DNA of 64,000 nt from Macrobrachium rosenbergii (lineage: Eukaryota > Arthropoda > Malacostraca > Decapoda > Palaemonidae), in contig NC_089768.1 of NCBI RefSeq assembly GCF_040412425.1, forward strand, positions 1,210,001 through 1,274,000, given 5' to 3'. Numbering within the stretch: the stretch's first letter is position 1; each line of letters begins with the position of its first letter. Below the pieces are notes generated by a model, which was given only the letters and a program-made list of their open reading frames with translations, searched no databases and was not told the origin of the DNA. Positions 1 to 13,299 of this stretch are shown piece after piece. Position numbers and translations under genes: made by a program.

Positions 1-420
1 CCAGAAGTTCTTTTTCGATGGTACTGTACTGGGTTTGAGCTGAGTTGAGCTACTTGGAAGGGAATAGGACAACTGGTGGCTGCCAACTGGCCGCAGCCTG
101 ATTGGCTGCCACGGCAACATCTATGAGAAGAGAGAAAAAATGAAAAATTCTCTCTCTTTGTTTATTTATCAGTAGTTACTTTGTGTATAACTATAAGGGC
201 TGGGCACTTTGCCAGTTAGATTGTTTCCTTTTTACAAATACTTTATTGAATGGTTGTAATTACTGTATTTTAAATGGATCTAAACTATTTTATGCACAAC
301 AATGCCTAATAGTCATAAAAATTACCTATTTGGGAAATAAAGTTTTAAGTTTACATTGTCGAATGTTCAGTAAAATAAAACCTCTTCTATAATGGCAACA
401 GAGACACACTCACAATGAGG
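1..420. other. unannotated flank
   Basis: AT-rich sequence in which I see no splice-bounded exon, RNA gene or recognised repeat. Short open frames here are of chance length. Confidence 0.5.
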
Positions 421-1560
421 ATAATGCCATGCAGTTTTGGAGACGCGAAAGAAAGAGGTTGTGAAAGGTGCGAATTCATGTAAAGAATGGTGAAATTGTA
501 AAACAAACAAATGAACATTTGCATAACACTGACCCAGCTCAAGTGGAAAAAGAAAAAAAATTCCAAAAATAAAGTTGTAGGCTAGAGAAACAAGAGAACA
601 AACATCTGCTGTGATTAATGAGTGCTAAGGAAATGCAACTGAATCATGTCAAGGAGTCATGCCTAGCTATGGCGCTCTACGAAAACTTGTGAGAGGGAAA
701 CAGTACGGTTTGTCTGCGTACCCTGCCAATCCTACAACTTTAGATCTAGTGATTCCTGGTGATTTTCAGTCCTATTGATCGGAGAAATTCCTTCTTGCAG
801 ACAACGAAGATGAATCATGTAGAATCATTATATTTGGAAAGAAAAGTAATAATGCACATTTACTTAAAGAAGTTGAGAAACTCTATATTGAAGTTACTTT
901 CAAAATAACACCACCTCTTTTTTGTCAATTGTATGTTATTCTTGCTGAGATGCATGGTGGCATTCCGTGTGCTACTTCCCAATAAACTACGTGCAACCTA
1001 CAACAAATTGTTTGGTATGCTTTTAGAAACTGAACCGGCCAGAAACAAGAAACTGTGATTTTGAAATACTGTAAGGAATTTCAAAAGTCTTCAATATCAT
1101 TCCCCATCTGTTAAAGTTAAGTGTACCTTAGTTTAACCAGACCACTGAGCTGATTAACAGCTCTCTCAGGGCTGGCCCGAAGGATTAGATTTTATTTTAC
1201 ATTGGCTAAGAACCAATTGGTTACCTAGCAACGGGACCTACAGCTTATTGTGGAATCCGAACCACATTACAACAAAAAATGAATTTCTTTCACCAGAAAT
1301 AAATTCCTCTAATTCTTCATTGGCTGGTTGGAGACTCAAATGTGGGCCAGCAGAGTGCTAGCTGAGAACGGTAAAGACTTTTCCAATGAGGAAGTTTCTC
1401 CATCTGTTAAAATTAGAGGTTGCTTTTTCCACTTTGCTCAAAATGCATAAAAAAAATCAACATTTTTTGGGATTATCTCTGTGGAGGAAAGTTGGCAAAT
1501 TCGAAAACTCCACAGTAAAATAAAGTAATAAACTATTTCCTGGATAACAGTGTCAGTAAC
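421..1560 (+). pseudogene. MULE/FLYWCH-type transposase-like gene relic
   Basis: Translating the plus strand in several frames gives pieces that follow the order of arthropod FLYWCH plus MULE-transposase proteins. From 468 there is a FLYWCH-like end with NGEIVKQTNEHLH. From about 664 comes SYGALRKLV, then IIIFGKKSNNAHLLKEVEKL and FKITPPLFCQLYVI (about 890-935). From about 970 comes VLLPNKLRATYNKLFGMLL in a shifted frame. After the SINE at 1116-1399 the match resumes with IRGCFFHFAQN. In this family the segment around TFK..PPLF..LY carries part of the catalytic DDE fold. Frame changes and stops show that it is dead. The family call is from remembered conserved motifs; a domesticated FLYWCH host gene fragment is the alternative. 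Confidence 0.72.
1116..1399 (-). repeat. tRNA-derived SINE inserted in the MULE relic
   Basis: The minus strand begins near 1390 with a tRNA-like head (gctagcactctgctggccc, then a decayed B box ttgagtctcc) and runs to a tail near 1130 with ggttacctagcaacggg read on the plus strand. This matches a SINE-like repeat I recall as common in decapods. It is flanked by the 12-bp direct repeat ccatctgttaaa at 1104-1115 and 1400-1411, the expected target-site duplication. The MULE-like coding sequence continues on both sides, so the SINE landed after that element. Confidence 0.75.
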
Positions 1561-2524
1561 GCTTCCAAAGGTAACTAGTGAAGGACCTGGAGCAGATCAA
1601 CAAATTGTTACTCTCACATACCTCACCGTGCTGGACAGCATAATGGCATCAGTAAATATCACAAGAATTTACATCTAAACAACCTTCAGGGTGTGGCTAT
1701 AGGCTAGATCAGCAACCATTCCTGAAATGATGAAATTGACCACAAAGTATCGTGCTACATACAACTGGACACCATGATTATCAAATGGCTGTGATCTCAT
1801 AATCATAATCAGTATTTCAATATATATTAATATATCCCACCCATTACAGTTCACAAATGAAACAAGACAACCAACCATAGGCTAACCTAAGAATGCAAAA
1901 CAAATGTAGGTTAGTCTAGGAGTAAAATAAAAACATAGGTTACTTTATCCTATGAAAGTGAAAAGGAATATTTAGGCCTAGGCCTGGATTGGGAACTGTA
2001 ATGGGTCAGCAAATAACTAATAATAATAAGAGCTTACCGTGGTCCCCCCAGGGACCGGTTTAGTTGCACGGGTCTTAGCAAGAAAAGACTAACAAGCCTA
2101 ATGATAGTCACAAACTAAACTAGCCCTAAGTTCTAGCTTACATTGAGACATATGCTATGGATCAACAGATCCTGAACTTCATATAAATGTAAACTGCCAC
2201 GTTGTCGGCTATCTTAACTTGATGGCAGACTGGGCAACGTGTTACCTGTTATGGTACCTAGGCCTACTGGCCAATAGATAACCAACTAATAAATGATAGG
2301 CCAGACTTGATAAGTGAATCAAGGCTTGGCTAATAATATGTTATAACGTAGTCTAGGCTAGTCCTAACTCAACGATAGGCTAGACTACTAGTAGAATGTC
2401 GATACTGGACTAACAAGTCCTATACAATACAACAACAGGATGGAATAAACTATCCTACCTATGAATGCAATATAACTTGTAATAGATGATCGTATCGTGA
2501 TAGGCCCATCAACAATATACTCAC
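1561..2524. other. AT-rich intergenic stretch, nothing recognised
   Basis: No convincing exon or transposon protein. It contains many short repeats of the type taggcta/taggccta and a small hairpin ggtccccccagggacc near 2040-2057. I cannot assign a function. Confidence 0.4.
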
Positions 2525-2690
2525 CACTACCTTGTTATTATTGCTAAATATCACTACTCAACACGCTAAACCCGGCAACTTTGTGCCTCGACGTATCTCG
2601 GCACGAATCTTAAAAATGTCCGACTCTGGAAAGTGAGAATGATTGAATGCTCGCCGGCTTGGCCGCGAAAATCCCGTAGGAAAGCACAAT
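2525..2690 (-). promoter_or_regulatory. possible CpG-rich promoter and first non-coding exon
   Basis: The stretch is richer in G+C and CpG than its surroundings (for example cgccggcttggccgcg near 2652). On the minus strand it ends in the donor-like sequence GGTAGTG|gtgagtat, with the boundary at 2525. A gene leaving the window on the left would have such a first exon. No start codon with a long frame lies inside it and no downstream exon is visible, so this is a weak call. Confidence 0.25.
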
Positions 2691-3056
2691 GTTCGTTTAG
2701 TGCAACAAATAATATACAAGACATAAATAATCGGTTGTGAGATGGTAAGCAGGGAGGACACTTCTAAATGAAAAAAAAAGGGGATTTAATCCAACACCAT
2801 AAATGATAAAATGACGGTTAACAATCAATCTTGACAAACAACAACCACAAACTCTTAAACCTAAGCCGTATCCGAACTCCGAACACATAACCAAATGAAA
2901 AACTCTCTCACAACAAATGAATAAACTCACACATAGGAATTAGCCTCACTTTGGATATGACACCAAGGCAAATAACCTCAAATCCAAAACACACATAATA
3001 CTTGAACCTACAAACACATTAGTAACTAAAGAAACAAACTAAACACTAGAGCACTT
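2691..3056. other. unannotated, AT-rich
   Basis: No coding or repeat signal that I can name. It may be the untranslated continuation of the LINE relic to its right. Confidence 0.35.
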
Positions 3057-4206
3057 TCAAGTGACGTCATCGACATCACAGACCATCAGACTAGTTTCTG
3101 AGTCGAAATTCGACACATAGCCTACTCCCATAGAAGTCGCTCTGTTATCATTACAAACTCTTGTGATCAGTTCTTGCATACTCGCAATAACCTTTTTAAG
3201 CTCTCTGATCTCCATACGAAGTGCTTGAATGATACTGTCATTTTTATCACAAATTTTGTCATGCCTATCTTTGGTCTGATTGTTGACCATTTCAATTTGA
3301 CTCGCCTTGTTGCTTCTCTGAATTCATTTATCTCCCTGTACCTTGATGGATGGTTGCTGCACCGAGTTCATAGTCTCCTTGCCTCCTATCACCGGCTTCT
3401 TCTTACAGAATCATGAAATTGCATTGTGGTCGCCACCACAATTACAACACTTCGGAACAATCTTAACATTGTCCTTTACTTTTTTCTAAACATTCTTTTA
3501 AACCATGATTTTTGCTGCAGCGCCTACATCTAAATCTATTATCACGTTTAAATGGCAAATGACCCCATCTGCTGCATTTGAAACACAATCGAGGATTTTC
3601 CTTATATACAGAGACGTTTCTATACCCAGTACAGGAACAAAGAATCTCTGGAACCTCTCTTATGAGCGCAATGCAAATGTGGATCTAGATACAACGAGTA
3701 TTCAAACACAATCACCTTGGTGTATTTTTTGTCATCCCTTGGTTTATCTAGTGCAACGTTTTCAAAACTGGTAGTTGTTAAATAGCCAACTGCTCTATCA
3801 TCTTTGACAGTTACATATGGCTTATATTTACCTTCCTTAAATAAGCCCTCAAACTCCGGAAATTTCTTATAAAGCCTTACCGTCCACTGCATTTTGTTGT
3901 GATAATCCATGTCCAGTAAGTTAGGAAAATACAAACGTTTTCAAAGGCCAGAAACAGGATCCACAGCCGAACTCGCTTGAGGATTATTCAACACACGTTC
4001 TTCATTGCTTATTCTCTGCCTCTTACTGAGTAATGAATTTCCACCATCTTAACTACCAGGACTTTCCTCAGCTACCTCTCCCTGGGAGGTGTGTAGTTTT
4101 TTCCGATTCCTTTTTGCAATAAAAGGAGCTTCACTAACTTCATCCTTATCTCCGCTAGATAATGCAAGTCCATTTCAGCGTCTCCTATAGTATCCTTCGA
4201 AGCCAT
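3057..4206 (-). pseudogene. LINE ORF1 (gag-like, zinc-knuckle) relic
   Basis: Read on the minus strand from ATG at 4206 (MASKDTIGDAEMDL...), the sequence carries an RRM-like nucleic-acid-binding region (about 3934-3650, including KYKPYVTVKDDRAVGYL). Clustered CCHC-type knuckles follow: CFKCSRWGHL and CRRCSKNHGLKEC near 3585-3490, and CCNCGGDHNAIS near 3440. A C-terminal coiled coil follows (ALRMEIRELKKVIASMQEL, about 3230-3170). This order is typical of ORF1 of non-LTR retrotransposons, which coats the RNA. Several stops and frame changes break it. No reverse transcriptase follows downstream, so the copy is truncated. Confidence 0.72.
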
Positions 4207-7200
4207 GTCAGTCAAAACAAAATACAAAGAATCAAAGGATGAGGGTCAGCTGGTGTGGTTTGGGTATTGGTTGTGACGACTCAAATGCCCTTAGCTAATC
4301 TGTGGGACAACGAGCTGAAATCTGACTCCATACTAATGGATAAATGTGCAGTACCAAGAGCGCCGTTTTATGTATATGTTGAAACGTTTTCCATATTTAT
4401 AAGTCTGCCCAGTTTATTTTCAGTGTTACAACATATTCAGTGTATTCAGTAATATTTCATCTTGTAGAAGCAAACATAATTACATCTGCCGGCCATATTT
4501 ATCGTTTAATGTGGAAATTTGGTAAATATTAATAATTTCCTGATATATATCTGAGTTGTAATAGATTCATTTATAAATCTTCTGTGCAAGTATTCTAAAG
4601 TTTTTGAGGGGTTTAAAATAAGGCCTACTCATTGGACTGCTGTACAGTTCAAAAAATTATGATGGTGCGCTCATAATTTCTTAGAAACCTTTGAGTGCCC
4701 TTCATCTTAAAAAGCTGGTGACCCCTCTGATATCTTTGTTTTAGTGTCTAGGCATCAGTTCCTTGAGGTCCTTGAATTAGTATAATTTGGCATAATTTTC
4801 TACCTTCACCTTTTTCCCCATGTAGTTCAGTGTTGCCATGTTCATGAGAAAAGAGTATTAGTTACCCCTCACATCTTACCTGTTGATCCTCCCCGCTTGA
4901 TGTTGTCTTTTGGATTGGACTATGTCTGTGGGGAACACCTGAATATGCTTAAATTAGTTTTATTTTAAAATTAATTAATTTAAGCACATTCAGGAGTTGC
5001 TGTCCTAGATAACTCCGCAGTAGCTGCTCCCTGCCTTGGGGTAGAGTGCAAGGCCCGCACCCATTACGCAACCTACAAATTTTGGGCTTGATTGGTTTCC
5101 CCAGCTGCCCCTTCTATAATCCTGCTGGTGCAGGAATGGTATGTTTACTGGATTTTCCGCTCTGTCATGCATACTTACAGCACTGTCATTATGATGAATC
5201 CCTCTTGCCTCTGTTGACCAACTTGCTCAGCTCATACTGCAGTTGGTATTCATTGTTCAAGGACTTACTTTCAGTAGAAGTCACTTTTCTTCCTTACAGA
5301 TGGTTCATAAACTACGACAGAAAACTTAACTTTCAAGCAAGCTCAGGTTTCCAATCTCTGGACCTAAATTCTTTTCAAAAGCAATCATTGAAATCACTAT
5401 TTAACATCTTCCTGTTTCCTTTCATAAACCATGGCAGACATAGCAGCTACTTTGCATTCAGCTACTAGACACTATCTTCTTGGCGGCAGTCCTGGACCCC
5501 AATGTCAATCAGTTAAGGGGAAAGCATTTTTCTTGTCCCTAAGTATAATGGTTTTATGTGCTGAGTGCAAATGCCTTAAACACATACGCCTTTATGGAAC
5601 TGTTTTTAGTTCTACGCCCTTCCAGTTAAGAAAACCATCTTCATGGAATATATAGCCATAAAAAACAACTGTAGTTTAGTTTCATGAGCATAAGCCACAA
5701 CAATACCCTGAACTGCAATAAAAAACCATAAACAAAATGGTAACTTACAGTGGGGCCATCAGCAACCGTACATTGGCAGAGACTGTTTGACAAGTGGCTC
5801 CAAGTGCTGCAAACTGTCAGCAGACCTGGTTGATGATTTGTCGAAAACTTGGCAACCTTTTAATGTACTATAAAGGGTGACAGATAGATTCTTGTTGTAT
5901 TTTGAGAACCTCCTCCATGTTTGCAAAACCAGAAAATCCCGATCCTGATATTCCAGTATGCCACTTCAACGTACCAATGAAAATTTTTGAAAAGAGCGTT
6001 CACCCTCGAGTTGTCAGCCATATAGTTTGCTTATTACAACAGCTTCTCCAGAGAGGGTACTAGATTTGGTAGTACCCATGATTTTGCATTGGTTAAGAAA
6101 GCAACTCATTGCTGGCCCTTGCAGTCTTCAATAACTGCTCAGTGGCATTATGACAAAATCAAGAGCAATTGTGTTGGCATCTAACAATACTTGGAAGACT
6201 GATTATCTTCAACCATTTGCTAGGAGATTCAAGCAAATTTCCCCATTTATTTTCTTACCCATTGTAAATTTTCAGTGTGACGTTAAAACCATCACCTTTG
6301 TATGCATAGGAAGCCTTTCTTTGTAAAATTTGGTCCATGGTGCGCTCCTGGAACCTGCCATCACTCTTAGTATAACCACTTCTAGAGTAGATAGGGATAT
6401 TCCATTCCTTTTCCTAGAAAGCACTAAGAGTTCATTCCGAGCTGCCTGAGTAAATGCTCAGCTGGGGTCCATACCTTGGTGCCCTCTCTCTCCAATGGTT
6501 GAATACCTTTATTAATCCCTCTAAGAGAGAGCTGGGCAGATTCTTCATCTCTAGCAGTCAACAAGCAAGTTGGTGATTACCATTTTTGAACCAAGCTTTC
6601 CGAACTTTTAGGACCAGAATCCGCTTTTATAATCTCAGTACGACGTACTGCCTGAATAAAGGAGCATCTGTAAAATTAATGCTTTCCCAAAACTTATGTC
6701 TGAAGATAGCCAATTTTTTTTATTGGAAAAAAGCTTCCATTCTGCTTTTTACACTGGAAACGTAAAATTACACCATTTCCAGAACTTCCACCTCCCCCCC
6801 TTTTTATTTCTAATTAAATTGACAGCATACACATTTATCCATGACTAAATAATTGAAGGACAACTTTCCAATTTCCATCTGTTATTGAGATGTTCAGTAT
6901 TATTTATCCGTTGGAACACTTCATAGACCTTAATATCTAATGATAGCAATAGTGTGGTGATCTGTTTTCCCATTACAGGGCTCAGCTTCAATAGAGGGTG
7001 GATAAGGATTCGTATATTTCTCAAAATGTTTTCCCTTTATGATTAGATTGCCTGAAATAAAACCTAAGGGTACAATTACTGCTGCAGTATGAGTGTACTT
7101 TTTATGGATTTCCCCAGTAAACATAATGAATCCAAAGGGCTCTCTTTATTAACAGCAGAAAGATTTTATCTTCTACCTCTGAATCTACGAGGTGGCTTTC

Positions 7201-8110
7201 ATACAATCCATGGAGCTTACATTCAGGCTAGATATTTTCTTCTTGTGGTATTTTGATGAATTGTTTAGTGTTTTAAGATCAACTGCACCCTCTAAAAGCA
7301 TCTTTTTGGACCTGGACTTTATTAAACCCTTGAGGTACATCAAAGTAAAGGCCTCAGAGAGGAAGTCTTCCCGATTTCCTTAGGCAACACAGGCTGAGTG
7401 GTGAAATTCCGACTCATTCAGGTGACCACTGTGTTTTGACGGTCCCACATAGAATAATAGCCGGTTAGTAACGTGGAAAACGGCTCTGACAGCCACAAGA
7501 TGTCGTCTTCACACGAGGCACAATGAATGCCAGGAAATGCTTCGTTCACTGCCAACCAAAAACTGGCTTCACGCATGCTGATCTTGCACAGCACATGGGA
7601 GGCCACCCTTTGGCTACAGATCTCATCTCTAATATCTTTTATTCACAGTCTTTGGCTGGCTAAGTTTATCATACTAACAACACATGACACAGGATGGTTC
7701 CCTTGGTATCTTGTGTAATGTTATTATTAAATATAGATTTCATAAGCTACTCTTTTCCTACACTTCACGTTATACTTTCATCTTGATGTACATTTCTTTT
7801 TTTATTCCAGACTGATTATCTTAATCCCAAAGGCAGGAATTTAAACAGCTACATTTTCCATTTAAATTTAATCTTACGCATTGTTCATTTAACTTTTTTT
7901 TTCTGTTCACACTGGCATAAGCTGTACTGGTTGACGGTCAGCCTCTTGGTTTTCAGCTCATAGAGAGCATGAACTTCCAGGTCCGTCACATGAATTTGTG
8001 TCTCCTCTTAGAGAGTCAGTAAATCTCGTCTGTAGAGTGCTTTGATACTTCCTCTTCGGATACTGTACCAGGATAACTTGCACCATCATTTCCAGCTCTC
8101 AGAATCTACA
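4207..8110. other. long stretch without a recognisable gene
   Basis: Mostly AT-rich non-coding sequence. Two minus-strand patches have coding-like composition: 6934-7145 (contains FTGEIHKKYTHTAAVIVPL) and 7418-7650 (contains GIHCASCEDDILWLSEPF). Neither matches a family I know. Minus-strand translation of 5760-6660 also gives protein-like stretches broken by stops, which suggests an old transposon, but I cannot name it. Confidence 0.35.
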
Positions 8111-8419
8111 AGGAAGCTTTAACACAACCTACTGTATTAACTCTAGAAAATTGTGTGCCGTTTTCTAGTATCAGGCTTAATAGGCTACTACTCAATTTGC
8201 CTACAACTAAAATGTGGAATAGTTTGCCCAGTGCAGCTATTGAATCTTCTGATCTCCAAATGTTTCAGAATGGAGCAAATTCATCCCTCCTTTCTGCTGA
8301 CATCTCCTTAACTCAGGTGTATCGAATTTCTTTTCTATTCCATCTTATTTATCCCTACGGCGCCCTCTTCGGTTTATAGTCTGCTGACTCTGTCTTAAGG
8401 GTATATAGCTGAAGATTTC

Positions 8420-8463
<44 letters not shown>
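8111..8463 (+). mobile_element. LINE 3' end with GAAA-type tail
   Basis: The frame at 8155-8379 includes LPTTKMWNSLPSAAIE and SSDLQMF. This matches the conserved C-terminal tail of ORF2 in jockey/CR1/I-type LINEs (consensus like F.PRT..LWNSLP). About 40 bp after its stop lies a tract of eleven AGAA units (8420-8463), which looks like the microsatellite tail left by target-primed insertion. Everything upstream of the C-terminus is missing, as in a 5'-truncated copy. Confidence 0.65.
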
Positions 8464-8753
8464 ACTAACTATTCCTTGAAGATGACGTTCATGAAGTGCT
8501 AAAAAAACAATGTTCTGGGAATCATAGTTCTTTATATCTGAATATATGTCCTTAACATTATGTTTCTCACAATATTTGTCACATGATCCGGGGTATCATT
8601 AACTGACTGAGATATCTCAGTTTTTAATGTGCATACACAAATTTACACAAAAATATGCAAAATCTTTATACAGACATAAATATAAAAATAAGGAGACTAC
8701 ACATATGTACAGAATTGAATAAAAATTTACCATTTCCAAATTTTCATTTCTAG

Positions 8754-8876
<123 letters not shown>

Positions 8877-8879
8877 TAT

Positions 8880-10112
<1,233 letters not shown>

Positions 10113-10689
10113 TTTTTCCCTTAAATGGGGTGACTCCGGAGGGTTTTAATCGTTCGTATCTCGGCAAGTCTTTCAGAATATGTAGTAGGTTGCCAGACCA
10201 TGGCTCTTCCAGCCTGATTGTGACCCACGCAGTCAACTATCCAGCAGATATTTATCGTCCCATTAAATTCTCAACATCCGGCTTACCAAACAATTTAGAG
10301 AACGTTCTCTGGCCTGAGAACCTGATATCCTCAAAGGAGGCGAATGAAGAGGATTCATGGTTACAATGCCTGTTAACTAAATTTCAGTGCTGAAGCCTTA
10401 GGTTATTGCTTTTAAACAATGATAGAGTATGTTGTCCTGTGAAATTACCATTATAAGAGCAACTCCTCTGGACAGTCCAAAATGGCAGTGAGTCACAACT
10501 TTCTGGATGTTGCTTTTGAAATTTTCTTTTTTCATCCATTTAGAACCCTTCTGTCTTATCAAAAGTAGACAGTAAATGTCTATCAGTTATTTAACAAACA
10601 CTAGTTACTACTCTTACACAGAAGCATTCAAAAACGTTTCTCCTGATTCAAACGTAACATCCATCACACGAAACAATTTCATTTTTGCA
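10113..10689. other. 3' flank of the secreted-protein gene
   Basis: Downstream of the minus-strand gene. Apart from the candidate poly(A) signal at its right edge there is nothing I can name. It may hold more of the 3' untranslated region. Confidence 0.35.
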
Positions 10690-10695
10690 TTTAAT
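10690..10695 (-). terminator. candidate poly(A) signal ATTAAA
   Basis: ATTAAA on the minus strand, about 30 bp after the TAA stop of the last exon. It is the commonest variant of AATAAA. AT-rich sequence makes chance matches likely, so a longer 3' UTR is possible. Confidence 0.3.
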
Positions 10696-10724
10696 TTTTT
10701 TTTTTCAAAAATTCTCAGACTGTT

Positions 10725-10874
10725 TTAGCCCTCGACAACCTCCGAGATTAGGCAACTGTTGGTGGTGTGGATTGCTTGACGAATTTGCTTTCTCAGAGCT
10801 TTCATGTCTCCTTGAGTTTTGAAGTTCGGGTCACAAGTTTCAAGCCGAAGTTCTTCCATACAATCGAAAAATTG
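10725..10874 (-). CDS. secreted Lys/His/Cys-rich protein, last exon
   Basis: Terminal exon of the minus-strand gene, after a very strong acceptor (cttctcttttcttttcag|CAATTT). It encodes 49 residues from QFFDCMEEL to ISEVVEG, then TAA at 10727-10725. Its cysteines form C-x8-C with the end of the previous exon and C-x8-C within this one (FDC, ETC), with a final Cys near the end (NSC). That suggests a disulfide-tied helical hairpin. The reading phase (0) fits the donor of exon 14209-14372. I do not recognise the family. The spacing recalls uncharacterised small helical secreted domains of arthropods, which is an impression only. Confidence 0.8.
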   Translation of the reverse strand, partial: QFFDCMEELRLETCDPNFKTQGDMKALRKQIRQAIHTTNSCLISEVVEG

Positions 10875-12087
10875 CTGAAAAGAAAAGAGAAGTCGACTGA
10901 GAAATTAAATTTGACTTTCACATTCTAACAAAGGTCAGTTTTTTCAAACATTCTCAATTTGCACATAGACAAACAAAAGAATGAGATTGTTTCGTTACAA
11001 GATATCTGATGTCATTTACATTTTTTCCCATCAAACAAACTGGATCAGGTGCTATCACAAGCTTCAACATGTTCCATCTCCCCAAATAATACTCTACAAG
11101 TTTGGGCTAACGGTCAACACTGGCTTTAGTATTCTTCTGGATGGGAATAGCATTATAAACGGAGTAAGTTCAACACGTGTAAGTACTCTGATTGTAACAG
11201 AAATTTACCGAGTCCCTGGAGAGCAAACAGACCTCGTTGAAACTCAATGAGAAACACCTCACAGAATTTCTGAGAGATATGACAACACGAGTCATTTTAA
11301 AACAAAATTACAAGAAGGCATTGACTCTATTTTTGTTGAACCAAGTTAAACTCCTCCATCTTTGTTAATGATCAGAAAATGTTCATAGAGCCCACGAGGC
11401 AAAAGTCCCCCAATTAATCATCTTCCACATACCTGCTTTTTTGCCCTCAGATATGATTAGGTACCTAGACTGCGTTGAAAATTGGGGGTGAAGGTTCTCT
11501 TGGGATCCTAACATCCCTTCATTTAAAAGATATCTATTGTGCTGTCCAAACTTGTTTCATTGTATTGCTTTTGTTTACCAAATAGCAATCATTCCAAATA
11601 AACAGAAATTATGTAGCAGTGTCCATCTTAAAAGGCAATATATGTAATTACGGTAACAATTATGTATCCAGTCTCACACTGCGGTGTAATTTTAGTAAAA
11701 AGTTCATATTTATGCTCTTTGCTAACCACATGGATTTTATATATAAACCATATAATTTTGGGGCTATGTACTTGATTATCGTAATCCCCTGAATAATTGG
11801 TTACCAGCCTTACGGGTGGGGTGACATGAAAAACATAACTTCTCATGTTTACCTCCTGCTAATTAAACACCACATATCATCAAAATTAAAACAGTTGTAA
11901 ATTGCACATTAACCCATAAATATGCTAATAAAATTTTGCTCATAAATTCAGCCAACAGAACTCACCCGTCATCCTTGATTGCAAATGAATGTCACATAGT
12001 CTAGTTGGTATGTGAGATGTCATTCCATTTTCAACTAAAATCATCTCTCCAGTGACTCCATCTTAGCCTGAGGCTTTTCATCTAATA
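10875..12087 (-). other. intron of the secreted-protein gene
   Basis: Lies between the last two coding exons. No exon signals or named repeats until the hairpin repeat at 12088. Confidence 0.6.
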
Positions 12088-12437
12088 ATTTTTAGTTTTC
12101 TGTAAAAGAAAACTATTGAGATGGCGTTTTGTCCGTCCGTCCCCACCTTTTCTGTCAGCCCTCAGATCTTAAAAACTACTGAGGCTATAGGGCTGCAAAT
12201 TGGTATTGATAATCCACCCTCCAATCATCAAACATACCAAATTGCAGCCCTCTAGCCTCAGTAGTTTTTATTTTATTTAAAGTTGAAGTTAGTCATGATC
12301 GTGAGCCTAGCAACGGTATAGGACAGGCCATCACCGGCCCGTGACTGAAAGCTTCATGGGCAGCGGCTCATACAGCATTATACTCTATGCAGGAAACCCG
12401 ATTGCGCCGAAGAAACTTAAGCGCATTTTTTACTTGT
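12088..12437 (+). repeat. decapod interspersed repeat, hairpin-forming (copy 1)
   Basis: Begins tttagttttctgtaaaag and ends near gcgcattttttacttgtt. A second copy lies at 30691-30996. The segment taaaaactactgaggc (about 12170) is mirrored by gcctcagtagttttta (about 12255), giving a stem of roughly 33 bp. From memory this is a highly abundant repeat in shrimp and prawn genomes; I know no coding capacity for it. The class (MITE or SINE-like) is uncertain. Confidence 0.75.
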
Positions 12438-12539
12438 TCCACTTCAGAAAACACGAATTCCCTAATAAGTAAATTTAGGCCTTTTCCAACTTCTCAAGTC
12501 TCGATCGATCAGACTGTTCTCTCAGATCTTTTCTTCACG

Positions 12540-13290
12540 ACCTCCCCAAAATATTGTGCCTCATGATCTTTTTCTTCACCTTCTGATGCTAATATTCTCC
12601 TTTTGGCAGGCATTTTCATTTTTTCTTTGGCCCCATGGATATTTCATCAATAATTCTGGGCTACCCTTTTTCAGCGCGATCCACCTGTTTTTTCCTTGTA
12701 TTTTCTCTCATATCGTGATTATCATTTAGCTTCGCTATCCATACTTAATCACTTAGCATATTCTACTCTGCATTCTTCATCCCTTCTCTGAAAATTCCCT
12801 ACAATTACCTTTCTCTTTTGTTTATTCCTTATTGTTTACCAGGTCTCATCAGACATCTACAGTAAGGTTTCCATCTTGTCACCCCACGCCCCAGTACAGT
12901 ACTTCCTTTTCTGCAGACTGACGTGTATTCATGATATTCATCTAATCCTCACTGAATGCCTACAGTACACCTCCTCACATATGGTTTCTAAAAGTGCAAA
13001 TCTTCATTGACATTCAATTGCAAACGCCTCTCAACGTTCATATTCAATAAGTTTATTGCAATAAACCTATATAATCTGCAAATTATTTTTTGGGGTACTT
13101 TCCACTTCAGCTCTGCATGGCGACGTCCTTTGTCTGGAAAAGTGCATCATTTTTCGACGCAGTTTCTCTCAGGCCTTAGTTGCCCATTATATCCTCCACA
13201 TCCTCATCGTTCTTGTCAACTTTTGCATTTACATCACCAACTCTCATATCTCTTTCTGGCAATTCTTCGATAACACTCTCCTGTTCTACA
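12540..13290 (-). pseudogene. LINE endonuclease relic
   Basis: Minus-strand translation near 13285-13080 gives MRVGDVNAKVDKNDEDVEDI followed by MGN and GLRETASKND. This resembles the GDFNAKVG...IMG..GLG.RNENG motif of APE-type endonucleases in LINE ORF2. The continuation to about 12540 is more decayed and is included only by inference. The relic is intronic and has the same strand as the host gene. Confidence 0.5.
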
Positions 13291-13299
13291 TAAATTTGT

